From NCBI RefSeq assembly GCF_027497255.1, contig NZ_CP114903.1:4960001-5024000 (forward strand): a stretch of DNA of 64,000 bases, written 5' to 3'. Each line of letters begins with the position of its first letter. Within the stretch, counting starts at the first letter, position 1. Of this stretch, positions 24,094 to 32,191 are shown in pieces. The notes below the pieces were generated by a model. That model did no database searches and was not told where the DNA came from. It was given only the letters and a program-made list of their open reading frames with translations. Origin of the DNA: Micromonospora sp. WMMD882. GTDB taxonomy: Bacteria; Actinomycetota; Actinomycetes; Mycobacteriales; Micromonosporaceae. The translations under genes and the position numbers were made by a program.

Positions 24094-25340
24094 CCACGAT
24101 GTCGCCGAACCTGGCTCTCAACGAGCGGGTCGCCCGGCTGCGCGCCGAGGGACGCTCCATCGTCCACCTGGGATTCGGCGAGTCCCGGCTGCCCGCGTTC
24201 GGGCCGATGATCGAGCAACTGTGCCGGGGCGCCCGCCGCAACGGGTACGGCCCGGTCGCCGGCGCGCCCGACGCCCGGGACGCCGTCGCCGGCTACTTCG
24301 ACCGGCGTCGCCTGCCCACCGACCCGGACCAGGTGCTGCTGGGGCCGGGCAGCAAGCCCCTGCTGATGGCGCTGAACCTGGCTGTCTCCGGTGACGTGCT
24401 GCTGCCGAAGCCGTGCTGGAACTCGTACGCGCCGCAGGCCCGGTTGGCCGGCAAGCGGGCCTGGGGGGTGCCCATCCCGGACACCTGCGGCGGCATCCCC
24501 GAGCCGGCCGCCCTGCGCGCGACGATCGCGGCTGCCCGCCGGGCCGGCAGCGACCCCCGGATCGTGGTGCTGACCCTGCCGGACAACCCGACCGGCACGC
24601 TCGCCGGTCCGGAGCTGATCCGCGAGGTGTGCGCGATCGCCGAGGCGGAGGACCTGACGATCGTCTCCGACGAGATCTACCGCGACGTGCTGCACGACCC
24701 GGGGACGCCGTTCCTCAGCCCCGCCGAGGTCGCCCCGGGCCGCACCGTGGTCACCACCGGCCTGTCCAAGTCGCTGGCAGTCGGCGGCTGGCGGATCGGG
24801 GCGCTGCGGGTCCCGGCCGACCCGGGCGGGCGGCGACTGCTGGACCGGCTGGTCAGCATCGCCAGCGACCTGTGGTCCACGCTGCCGGGGCCGATGCAGC
24901 AGGTGTCGGCGTACGCGTTCGCCGAGCCGCCGGAGATCCGCGAGCGGCTGGCCGTGAGCGCCCGGCTGCACGGCGCGGTGGCCCGGGCCGTGCACCGGGC
25001 GGCGGTGTCCGCCGGCGCGACCTGCCGCCCGCCGACCGGCGCGTTCTACGTCTACCCGGACTTCACGCCGCTGCGTGAGCCGCTGGCGCTGCGCGGCGTG
25101 ACCGACTCAGCGTCACTGGCCCGGCACCTGCTGGACGAGCTCGGCCTGGCCGTGCTCGCCGGGCACCTGCTCGGCGACGATCCGGCCGCCCTGCGCTTCA
25201 AGGCCGCCACCAGCATGCTCTACGGCGACACCGACGAGGAGCAGGAGGCCGCGCTGGCCGCCGCCGACCCGCTCGCCCTGCCGCACGTCGCCGACAACCT
25301 CACCCGCGTCGAAGAGGGCTTCGCCAAGCTCACCGCCTGA
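24090..25340 (+). CDS. Class I/II PLP aminotransferase
   Basis: A 416-residue fold-type I enzyme beginning at a GTG that overlaps the KamA stop (GTGA). Motifs: IVHLGFGESRLPAFG at the N-terminus, LTLPDNPTGTLAG, SDEIYRDVLHD, and the PLP lysine near residue 227 in TGLSKSLAVGGWRIGALR. The family exchanges amino groups between amino and keto acids. Direct coupling to KamA suggests that it makes or consumes the aminomutase substrate or product. The exact substrate is not readable. Confidence 0.88.
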   Translation: MTTMSPNLALNERVARLRAEGRSIVHLGFGESRLPAFGPMIEQLCRGARRNGYGPVAGAPDARDAVAGYFDRRRLPTDPDQVLLGPGSKPLLMALNLAVSGDVLLPKPCWNSYAPQARLAGKRAWGVPIPDTCGGIPEPAALRATIAAARRAGSDPRIVVLTLPDNPTGTLAGPELIREVCAIAEAEDLTIVSDEIYRDVLHDPGTPFLSPAEVAPGRTVVTTGLSKSLAVGGWRIGALRVPADPGGRRLLDRLVSIASDLWSTLPGPMQQVSAYAFAEPPEIRERLAVSARLHGAVARAVHRAAVSAGATCRPPTGAFYVYPDFTPLREPLALRGVTDSASLARHLLDELGLAVLAGHLLGDDPAALRFKAATSMLYGDTDEEQEAALAAADPLALPHVADNLTRVEEGFAKLTA

Positions 25341-25361
25341 CCGCACCCCCCGGGAGCAGAC

Positions 25362-25622
25362 ATGGACAGTTCCGCCGTCCGCGACACCGTCGTCGACATC
25401 GCCGCCGACGTGCTCGGTGTCGACCCGACCACCCTGCACGCCACGCCCACCCTGACCGACCTGCCCACCTTCAACTCGTTCCGGATCGTGGAGATCGTCG
25501 AACGCGTCGAGGAACGGCTCGACGTCGAGGTGGACCCGGCCGATCTCACGCCGGACAACCTGACCCGGCTGGACACCCTGACCGCCCTGTTCGAGCGGAC
25601 CGCCCAGGGAGCGCCGGCATGA
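25362..25622 (+). CDS. Free-standing acyl/peptidyl carrier protein 3
   Basis: An 86-residue carrier. Ser39 is in TLTDLPTFNSFRIVEIVERVEERL; Asn again precedes the serine and a Phe follows, unlike the canonical DSL. The ATG follows CGGGAGCAG, 21 bp after the aminotransferase, and the stop overlaps ACD2 (ATGA). It is likely loaded by the adenylating enzyme at 26790. Confidence 0.85.
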   Translation: MDSSAVRDTVVDIAADVLGVDPTTLHATPTLTDLPTFNSFRIVEIVERVEERLDVEVDPADLTPDNLTRLDTLTALFERTAQGAPA

Positions 25623-26797
25623 CCGTCACCGACCTCCGGTCCACCCGTTGGGGGCCGACCGAGCTGGACCGCGCCGTGGCCGAGGTGGAGGCCGTCGCCG
25701 CCCGGCACGCCGCCGAGTGCGACCGGGACGCGCGCTTCCCCGGGGAGGCGCTGGCCGCGCTGCGCGAAACCGGGCTGCTGGGCCTGATGGTCCCCACCGG
25801 GTACGGCGGGCCGGGCGGTGACCTGGCCGACCTGGTCCGGGTCAGCAACCGGCTCTCCCGTACCTGCATGTCGGTCGGGATGATCTTCACGATGCACTGC
25901 CAGCAGGTGGCGGCGATCGTCGGCGACGGCGGGGCGCTGCGGGACCGGCTGCTGCCCCGGATCGCCCGGGGGGAGCTGTACCTGGCGTCGGTGACCACCG
26001 AGGCGGCCACCGGTGGGCACCTGCTCTCCTCGGGCACCGCGTCCACCGGCGACGGGACGGTGCTGCACGTGGACCGGTTCGCCCCGGTGGTCACCGGCGG
26101 CCAGCACGCCGACGGGTACCTGATCACCATGCAGGCCCCGGACGCCGCCTCGCCCACCCAACTCTCCCTGGTCTACGCCGGACGGGACCAGTTGGAGATC
26201 ACCGTCCGGGGCGGGTGGAACCCGCTGGGCATGCGGGCCACCCACAGCGCGCCGCTGCACCTCGCCGGGGACGTGCCGATGGACCAGGTCGTCGGCGCGC
26301 ACGGCGCGTTCCGGGAGATCGCCGTCCGCACCTTCGCGCCCCTGGCCCACCTGGGCTGGGCGGCCTGCTGGCTGGGCACGGCCGACGGCGCGTTGAGCCG
26401 TACCGTGACGCTGCTGCGGACCGAGCGGCGGCGGCGCGACCTCGACTCGGAGCTGCTGCTGCGCCGGCTGTCCCGGGTCCGGCAGCGGCTGGACACCGTG
26501 CACGCCCTGATCAGCCACACCGTCGACGTGCTGGGACGCAGCGCCGACCCGACCGCCGTACCGGTCCAGTTGCTGGTCAACGCGGTGAAGCTGACCGCCT
26601 CGGAGCAGTGCCCGGCGGCGGTGGACGAGCTGGTCGAGCTGCTCGGCATGCGGCACGGCTACCTGCGCGACTCGGAGCTGGCGCTGGAACGGGCGCTGCG
26701 CGACCTGCGGTCCGCGCCGCTGAACTACAGCAACGACCGGTTGCACGCCGCCGACGGCGCGCTGGTGCTGATGGACCGGGAGGTGCGCCATGTCTGA
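25619..26797 (+). CDS. Acyl-CoA-dehydrogenase-like enzyme, ACD2
   Basis: A 392-residue flavoprotein: ALRETGLLGLMVPTGYGGPGGDLADLVRVSNRLSR in the N-terminal helical domain, a middle beta domain with ASVTTEAATGGHLLSS, and a helical C-terminal domain with AVDELVELLGMRHGYLRDSELALERALRDLRSAPLNY. It is sandwiched between a carrier protein (ATGA overlap) and an adenylating enzyme (8-bp overlap), so its substrate is probably an aminoacyl thioester on carrier 3. It is clearly diverged from ACD1 and ends in a different C-terminal motif (NYSNDRLHAADGALVLMD). Confidence 0.83.
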   Translation: MTVTDLRSTRWGPTELDRAVAEVEAVAARHAAECDRDARFPGEALAALRETGLLGLMVPTGYGGPGGDLADLVRVSNRLSRTCMSVGMIFTMHCQQVAAIVGDGGALRDRLLPRIARGELYLASVTTEAATGGHLLSSGTASTGDGTVLHVDRFAPVVTGGQHADGYLITMQAPDAASPTQLSLVYAGRDQLEITVRGGWNPLGMRATHSAPLHLAGDVPMDQVVGAHGAFREIAVRTFAPLAHLGWAACWLGTADGALSRTVTLLRTERRRRDLDSELLLRRLSRVRQRLDTVHALISHTVDVLGRSADPTAVPVQLLVNAVKLTASEQCPAAVDELVELLGMRHGYLRDSELALERALRDLRSAPLNYSNDRLHAADGALVLMDREVRHV

Positions 26798-28307
26798 CAC
26801 CCTGCACGGCTGGTTCGCCGACAGCGTCCGCCGGCACCCGGACCAGCCGGCGCTGCGGGTCGCCGGCGCCACCCTCAGCTACCGGGAGCTCTCGGCGGCG
26901 GCCGACCGGCTGGCCCGCGACCTCGGCCCGGTGCCGCCCGGCGCGCGGATCGGGCTGCTGGCCGCCCGCAGCCCGCTGGCGTACGCCGGTTACCTGGCGA
27001 TCCTGCGGGCCGGGGCGACGGTGGTGCCGCTGAACCCGATCTTCCCGCCGGAGCGCAACGCGACGATCGCCACCCGGGCCGGACTCTGGTCCGCGCTGGT
27101 CGACACCGGTCTGCGGGCTGCGCTGGCCGAGGTGCCGATCCCGCTGGTCCACGCCGGGTCGGACGGGACGGTGGTCGGCCGGAGCGGCCCGTCGTCCGCG
27201 CCGGACCCTCCGACCGGTACGGGCGAGCCGCCCGCGTACATCCTGTTCACGTCCGGCTCGACCGGGGTGCCGAAGGGGCTGCCGATCCGGCACGACAACG
27301 TCATGCCGTACCTGGCGTACAACGTGGACCGGTACGGCTTCGCGCCGGGCACGCGGGCCAGCCAGACCTTCGACCTGACCTTCGACCCGTCGGTGTTCGA
27401 CATGTTCGTCACCTGGGGCGGTGGCGGCCTGCTCGTGGTGCCGCAACGGGACGACCTGGCCGACCCGGCCGGCTTCGCCGACCGGCACGAGCTGACCCAC
27501 TGGTTCTCCGTGCCGTCGGTGGTGTCGCTGGCCAAGCGGATGCGGCGGCTGCCGGCCGGCCGGCTGCCCGGCCTGCGCTGGGGGCTGTTCGCCGGGGAGC
27601 AGTTGACGCTGGACCAGGCGGCGGCCTGGCAGCGGGCCGCGCCGAACGCGACGATCGAGAACCTGTACGGGCCGACCGAGCTGACCGTCACCTGCACCGT
27701 GCACCGGCTGCCGGCCGACCCGACCGAGTGGCCGGCCACCCGGAACGCGACCGTCCCCATCGGCCGGTGCCTGCCGCACCTGGAGTACGTCGTCCTCGAC
27801 GAGCACGGTCGTTCCGCCGACGAGGGCGAGCTGTGCGTACGCGGGCCGCAGCGGTTCGCCGGCTACCTCGACCCGGCCAACAACCCCGGCCGGTTCCTCG
27901 ACTGGTCACCGGGCGCCCTGGCGACCGTCCACACCGGTGTGGACGCGCCACCGCCGGACCTGTGGTACCGCACCGGCGACCGGGTTGTCGACGACGACGG
28001 CGTGTTGACCCACCTGGGCCGGCTGGACGCGCAGGTGCAGGTGCGCGGCTACCGCGTCGAGCTGGGCGAGGTGGAGGCCGCGCTGCGGGCCCACCCGGCC
28101 GTCACCGACGCCGCCGTGCTCTTCGACGGCGCCGACCTGCGGGCCCTGTACGTCGGCGGCAGCCTGTCCCCTGAGGAGCTCTCCGGATGGGTGGCCGGGC
28201 GGCTGCCGGGGTACATGGTGCCGGCCCGGTTCACCCGCATGGAGCTGTTCCCCCTGAACGACAACGGCAAGCTCGACCGGAGGAAGCTGGAGGCCCTGGC
28301 GTGTTGA
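26790..28307 (+). CDS. Free-standing amino-acid adenylating enzyme, A2
   Basis: A 505-residue ANL enzyme with all core motifs: A3 ILFTSGSTGVPKG, a pocket loop QTFDLTFDPSVFDMFVTW with the Asp that normally binds an alpha-amine, A5 NLYGPTELTVTC, A7 YRTGDRVV, A8 GRLDAQVQVRGYRVELGEVE and A10 NDNGKLDRRKL with the catalytic Lys. No condensation or thiolation domain is fused. It forms, with carrier 3 and ACD2, a second load-and-oxidise cassette. The substrate cannot be read safely; its pocket loop differs from that of A1. Confidence 0.86.
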   Translation: MSDTLHGWFADSVRRHPDQPALRVAGATLSYRELSAAADRLARDLGPVPPGARIGLLAARSPLAYAGYLAILRAGATVVPLNPIFPPERNATIATRAGLWSALVDTGLRAALAEVPIPLVHAGSDGTVVGRSGPSSAPDPPTGTGEPPAYILFTSGSTGVPKGLPIRHDNVMPYLAYNVDRYGFAPGTRASQTFDLTFDPSVFDMFVTWGGGGLLVVPQRDDLADPAGFADRHELTHWFSVPSVVSLAKRMRRLPAGRLPGLRWGLFAGEQLTLDQAAAWQRAAPNATIENLYGPTELTVTCTVHRLPADPTEWPATRNATVPIGRCLPHLEYVVLDEHGRSADEGELCVRGPQRFAGYLDPANNPGRFLDWSPGALATVHTGVDAPPPDLWYRTGDRVVDDDGVLTHLGRLDAQVQVRGYRVELGEVEAALRAHPAVTDAAVLFDGADLRALYVGGSLSPEELSGWVAGRLPGYMVPARFTRMELFPLNDNGKLDRRKLEALAC

Positions 28308-29605
28308 GAGACCCCCATGACGCGCTCTGGTACAACTCGATCACCGCCGAGGCGGTCGCCGACGGCCGGATCGCCCGGACCGCCGTCACCCAGGGCAAGG
28401 GCTGCTGGGTCCAGGACGCCGCCGGCACGTGGTACCTGGACGCGCGGGCCGGGATGTGGAACACCACTCTCGGCTACCAGGCGGAACGGGTGGTCGAGGC
28501 GATGGCCGCCCAGCTGCGCCGGCTTCCCGTCGCCCAGGTGATCCGGTACGAGGAGCCGCCCGAGATCGGCCTGGAGTACGCCCGCAGGCTCGTCGCCACC
28601 CTGCCCGACCCGTTGAACCACGTCCGGTTCGGCAGCACCGGCTCGCAGATGACCAGCGCGGCCGTGCTGCTGTCCCGGTTCGTGCGCAAGGTGCGCGGTG
28701 AGACCGGCCGGACGAAGGTGCTCGCGTTCACCAACGGCTACCACGGCACCGGCGGCATCGCCAGCGCGCTGACCGGCGAACGGCAGGCGCACGCCCTCCA
28801 GGCCCCGCTCGCCCCGGACGTGCACCACGTCAAGCCGTGGAACGTCGACGCGCTGGAGACGATGGTGGCCCGGCACGGGCCGGAGAAGATCACCGCGATC
28901 ATCGTCGAGCCGATCATGGGCACCGACGTGCTGGCCGCCCCCGACGGCGCGCTGCGCCGACTGCGCGACCTGTGCGACCGGCACGACATCCACCTGATCG
29001 CCGACGAGGTGACCACCGGATTCGGGCGCACCGGCGCGATGTCGGTGATGGCCGCCCAGGGCGTCCTGCCGGACCTGCTGATCCTCGGCAAGGGCATCAC
29101 CGCCGGCTACTTCCCGCTGGCCGCGCTGGTCGCCACCGACGCGATCTTCGACGAGGCGATCTCCCGACCGGAGTACGTCTTCCCGCACGGCTGCACCGCC
29201 GACGGTCACCCGGTCGGGATGGCCGCCGGGCTGGCCGTCCTCGACGAGCTGACCGACGGGTCGGTCTTCGCGAACGTCCGGGAGCTCGGCGAGCGTATCC
29301 GGGGGCGGCTGCGGGACCACGCCGCCACCGTTCCGCTGATCCACGACGTACGCGGCACGGGGTTGATGATCGGCGTCGAGCTGCGCGACGGCGACGAACG
29401 GCTGGGCGCGCAGACCATGACGGCGGTCCGGCGGGCCTGCCAGGACGCCGGTCTGCTGCTCACCACCACCAACAACACGGTGGTGCTGATGCCGCCGCTG
29501 GTGCTGACCGGGGCCGAGGCCGACGAGCTGGTCGACCGGCTGGTCCAGGGGTTGACCGGGGGCCCGTCCCGGCCGACCGGGGCGAGCGGATCGGATCCGG
29601 CGTGA
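28301..29605 (+). CDS. Class III (omega) PLP aminotransferase
   Basis: A 434-residue fold-type I enzyme: ALWYNSITAEAVADGRIARTAVTQGKGCWVQD, FGSTGSQMTSAAVLLSRF, FTNGYHGTG, LIADEVTTGFGRTG and the PLP Lys264 in LILGKGITAGYFPLAALV. Such enzymes move amino groups at terminal carbons or act on beta-amino acids, and this one could form or remove a side-chain or beta amine. The GTG at 28301 overlaps the A2 stop and has a GGAGG-type site 8 bases upstream. It is followed by two ATP-grasp ligases in the same coupled string. Confidence 0.85.
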   Translation: MLRDPHDALWYNSITAEAVADGRIARTAVTQGKGCWVQDAAGTWYLDARAGMWNTTLGYQAERVVEAMAAQLRRLPVAQVIRYEEPPEIGLEYARRLVATLPDPLNHVRFGSTGSQMTSAAVLLSRFVRKVRGETGRTKVLAFTNGYHGTGGIASALTGERQAHALQAPLAPDVHHVKPWNVDALETMVARHGPEKITAIIVEPIMGTDVLAAPDGALRRLRDLCDRHDIHLIADEVTTGFGRTGAMSVMAAQGVLPDLLILGKGITAGYFPLAALVATDAIFDEAISRPEYVFPHGCTADGHPVGMAAGLAVLDELTDGSVFANVRELGERIRGRLRDHAATVPLIHDVRGTGLMIGVELRDGDERLGAQTMTAVRRACQDAGLLLTTTNNTVVLMPPLVLTGAEADELVDRLVQGLTGGPSRPTGASGSDPA

Positions 29606-30861
29606 CCGGGCGCGGGACGGTCGCCGTCGTCGACGGGTTCGCCTCGGCGAACCGGCTCACCGAGGCGTTCCGGGCGGCCGGGTACGACAGCGTACGGGTG
29701 CAGAGCACCCGGGAGATCCCCGAGCACTACCGGGCCGATCTCGACCTGGACCGGTACGTGGCGAACGTTCTGCACCGCGGGGACCTGGCCGCGACCCTGG
29801 CCGCGTTGGCCCGGTACCGGCCGGTGGCCGTGATCCCCGGCGCCGAGCAGGGCGTCGAGCTGGCCGACGCGCTGGGCGAGGCGGCCGGGCTCCCCGGCAA
29901 CGGCACCGCCCTCAGCTACGCCCGGCGGACCAAGGACGCCCAGGTGGCGGCGGTGGCGGCGGCCGGGCTGCCGACCGCCCGGCAACTGCCCGTGAAGGAC
30001 GCCGACGAGCTGGCGGCCTGGCACCGGGAGGTCGGCGGCCGGGTGGTGGTGAAACCGATCCGCAGCGCCCGTAACGACGGGGTGTCGTTCTGCGACACCC
30101 CGGAGCAGTCGGTCGCCGCGTACGAGCGGCTCCGCTCGGCGGTCAACAACTTCGGCCACCGCAACGAGGGCGTCGTGGCGCAGGAGTACCTGACCGGCGT
30201 CGAGTACGTGGTCAACACGGTGAGCTGGCGCGGCGGGCACCGGGTGACCGACATGTGGCGGTACACGAAGATCAACGTCAACGGGCTGCGGGACCGGATC
30301 AACGGCATCCGCTCGCTGCCCCCGGCCGACGACCGCTGGGCCGGGCTGCGCCGGTACGCGGTCGCCGTGCTGGACGCGCTGGACGTCCGGTACGGCCCGG
30401 CCCACCTGGAGATCGTGCTCACCCCGGCCGGTCCCCGGCTGGTCGAGGTGGGCGCCCGGCTGTGCGGAGAGGACGTGGCCCGGTACGCCGCGCTGGCCAC
30501 CGGCGAGTCCCAGGTGGACCGGACGGTCCAGGCGTACACCGACGGCGACGCCTTTCTGGCCGAGCTGGACGCCCCCTACCGGCGCGACGACCACGCCGCC
30601 ATGGCGTTCCTCGCCTCGCCGGTCGAGGGCCGGCTCCGGGCGTACCCGCTGCTCGACCAGATCACCCGGCTGGACAGCTACCGGGGGCACTCGGTCAAGG
30701 TGGCCCCCGGCCAGTGGCTGCGCCGCACCGTCGACGACAGCTCCGAGCCGCTCTCCGTCGGGCTGGCGCACCCGGACGCGGCGACCGTGGAGAAGGACCT
30801 GCTGACCATCTGCCACCTCGACGGACACGGCTTCTACGAACTGGAGGACGCACGTGGCTGA
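29602..30861 (+). CDS. ATP-grasp ligase A (amino-acid/peptide ligase type)
   Basis: A 419-residue ATP-grasp enzyme starting at the GTG of a GTGA overlap; longer upstream frames run through the aminotransferase. Features: an N-terminal Rossmann-like domain (VAVVDGFASANRLTEAFRAAG), the ATP-grasp core with GRVVVKPIRSARNDGVSF, VAQEYLTGVEYVVNTVS and the metal-binding end LRLVEVGARLCGED-like segment (PRLVEVGARLCGED). The family activates a carboxylate as acyl phosphate and couples it to an amine. It is a close paralogue of the next gene. Substrates unknown; it probably makes an amide bond in the product. Confidence 0.85.
   Translation: MTGRGTVAVVDGFASANRLTEAFRAAGYDSVRVQSTREIPEHYRADLDLDRYVANVLHRGDLAATLAALARYRPVAVIPGAEQGVELADALGEAAGLPGNGTALSYARRTKDAQVAAVAAAGLPTARQLPVKDADELAAWHREVGGRVVVKPIRSARNDGVSFCDTPEQSVAAYERLRSAVNNFGHRNEGVVAQEYLTGVEYVVNTVSWRGGHRVTDMWRYTKINVNGLRDRINGIRSLPPADDRWAGLRRYAVAVLDALDVRYGPAHLEIVLTPAGPRLVEVGARLCGEDVARYAALATGESQVDRTVQAYTDGDAFLAELDAPYRRDDHAAMAFLASPVEGRLRAYPLLDQITRLDSYRGHSVKVAPGQWLRRTVDDSSEPLSVGLAHPDAATVEKDLLTICHLDGHGFYELEDARG
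30061..30123 (+). repeat. 63-bp near-identical segment, copy in ligase A
   Basis: Differs at one base from 31310-31372 in ligase B and occupies the same place in both proteins (about residue 153), coding the RSARNDGVSFCDTPEQSVAAY block of the ATP-grasp core. Confidence 0.9.
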
Positions 30862-32107
30862 CCGGCGCGTGATCGCACTCGTCGACCCGTACGGCGCGGT
30901 GAACAAGCTGGGCGTCGCGTTGCGGGAGGCGGGCCTGGACTGCGTACGGGTGCAGTCCACCCCCGAGCCGCCCCCGTCGTACGGCCCCGCCGACCTGACC
31001 GGGTACACCGACAACCTGGTCCACGACGGCGACTTCGACCGGATGGTGGCCCGGCTGGCGGCGCTGCGACCGGTCGCCGTGGTGGTCGGCAGCGAGCTGG
31101 GCGTGGAGTTCACCGACCGGCTCAACGAGACGCTCGGCCTGCCCGGCAACGGCACCGCGTTGAGCGAGGCCCGCCGGGACAAGTTCGTCCAGATCGAGGC
31201 GTTGCGGGCGGCCGGGCTGCCCACCACCCGTCAACTGCGGGTCACCGACCCGGACGAGTTGGCGGCCTGGCACCGGGAGATCGGCGGCCGGATCGTGGTC
31301 AAGCCGGTCCGCAGCGCCCGCAACGACGGGGTGTCGTTCTGCGACACCCCGGAGCAGTCGGTCGCCGCGTACCACCGCGTGCTGTCCCGGCACAGCGTCT
31401 TCGACGTGCCCAACGAGGGCGTCGTCGCGCAGGAGTACCTGCGGGGCGTCGAGTACGTGGTGAACACCGTCAGTTGCCAGGGGCGCCACCGGATCACCGA
31501 CATGTGGCAGTACCAGAAGATCACCGTCAACGGCATGCGGGACCGGATCAACGGCATGACCTCCGTCCCGCCGGACGCCCCGGAGTACGCGACCCTCGCC
31601 GGGTACTCGTACGCGGCGCTCGACGCGCTGGGCATCCGGATCGGCCCGGTGCACCTGGAGGTGATGCTGACCCGGGACGGCCCACGGCTGGTCGAGGCCG
31701 GCGCCCGACTCTGCGGGGCCGACGTCGCCCGGTACGCGGTGCTGCTGACCGGCGAGTCCCAGATCGACCGGACCGCCCAGGCGTACGCCGACCCGGAGCG
31801 GTTCGTGGCCGAGCACCGCAAGCCGTACGCGCTGGACAACCACGGCGCGATGGCGTTCCTCGCCTCCCCGTTCGAGGGCGTGCTGCGCGGCTACCCGTAC
31901 CTGCGTCTGATCGAGGAGCTGGAGAGCTGCCAGGGCGTGACGCAGCGGTTCCGTCCCGGCGAGCGGCTGGTGCGGACGATCGACGACGAGGGCGAGCCGG
32001 TGACGGTCGGGCTGATCCATCCGGACCTCTCCGTCGTACGGCACGATTTCGCGACGGTGTGCTACCTGGACGGTCCCGGTTTCTACGACGTCGAACCTGG
32101 GCAGTGA
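30854..32107 (+). CDS. ATP-grasp ligase B, paralogue of ligase A
   Basis: A 417-residue ATP-grasp enzyme colinear with its upstream neighbour: VIALVDPYGAVNKLGVALREAG, GRIVVKPVRSARNDGVSF, VAQEYLRGVEYVVNTVS, and PRLVEAGARLCGAD for metal binding. It starts at a GTG 8 bp inside ligase A. A central 63-bp stretch is almost identical between the two genes, but the N-terminal domains and C-termini differ, so the pair may have split substrates after duplication. Two ligases in series suggest a product with at least two ATP-grasp-made amide bonds. Confidence 0.85.
   Translation: MADRRVIALVDPYGAVNKLGVALREAGLDCVRVQSTPEPPPSYGPADLTGYTDNLVHDGDFDRMVARLAALRPVAVVVGSELGVEFTDRLNETLGLPGNGTALSEARRDKFVQIEALRAAGLPTTRQLRVTDPDELAAWHREIGGRIVVKPVRSARNDGVSFCDTPEQSVAAYHRVLSRHSVFDVPNEGVVAQEYLRGVEYVVNTVSCQGRHRITDMWQYQKITVNGMRDRINGMTSVPPDAPEYATLAGYSYAALDALGIRIGPVHLEVMLTRDGPRLVEAGARLCGADVARYAVLLTGESQIDRTAQAYADPERFVAEHRKPYALDNHGAMAFLASPFEGVLRGYPYLRLIEELESCQGVTQRFRPGERLVRTIDDEGEPVTVGLIHPDLSVVRHDFATVCYLDGPGFYDVEPGQ
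31310..31372 (+). repeat. 63-bp near-identical segment, copy in ligase B
   Basis: Partner of 30061-30123 (62 of 63 bases equal). Identity drops quickly on the 3' side and more slowly on the 5' side, which looks like tandem duplication with later local gene conversion. Confidence 0.9.
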
Positions 32108-32191
32108 GCCGCTACGCGCCGCGCCCGCCCGGTCACCGGGGCGGGGGCCGGGCGAGGGGTCGGCGTGACCCAGGGAGCATGAGGGAGCACC

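Noticed and set aside
12728-28307. A1 and A2 as pieces of a broken modular NRPS
   Set aside because: Each is a complete enzyme with A3-A10 motifs and clean ends, the carriers are separate complete genes, and there is no remnant of a condensation domain.
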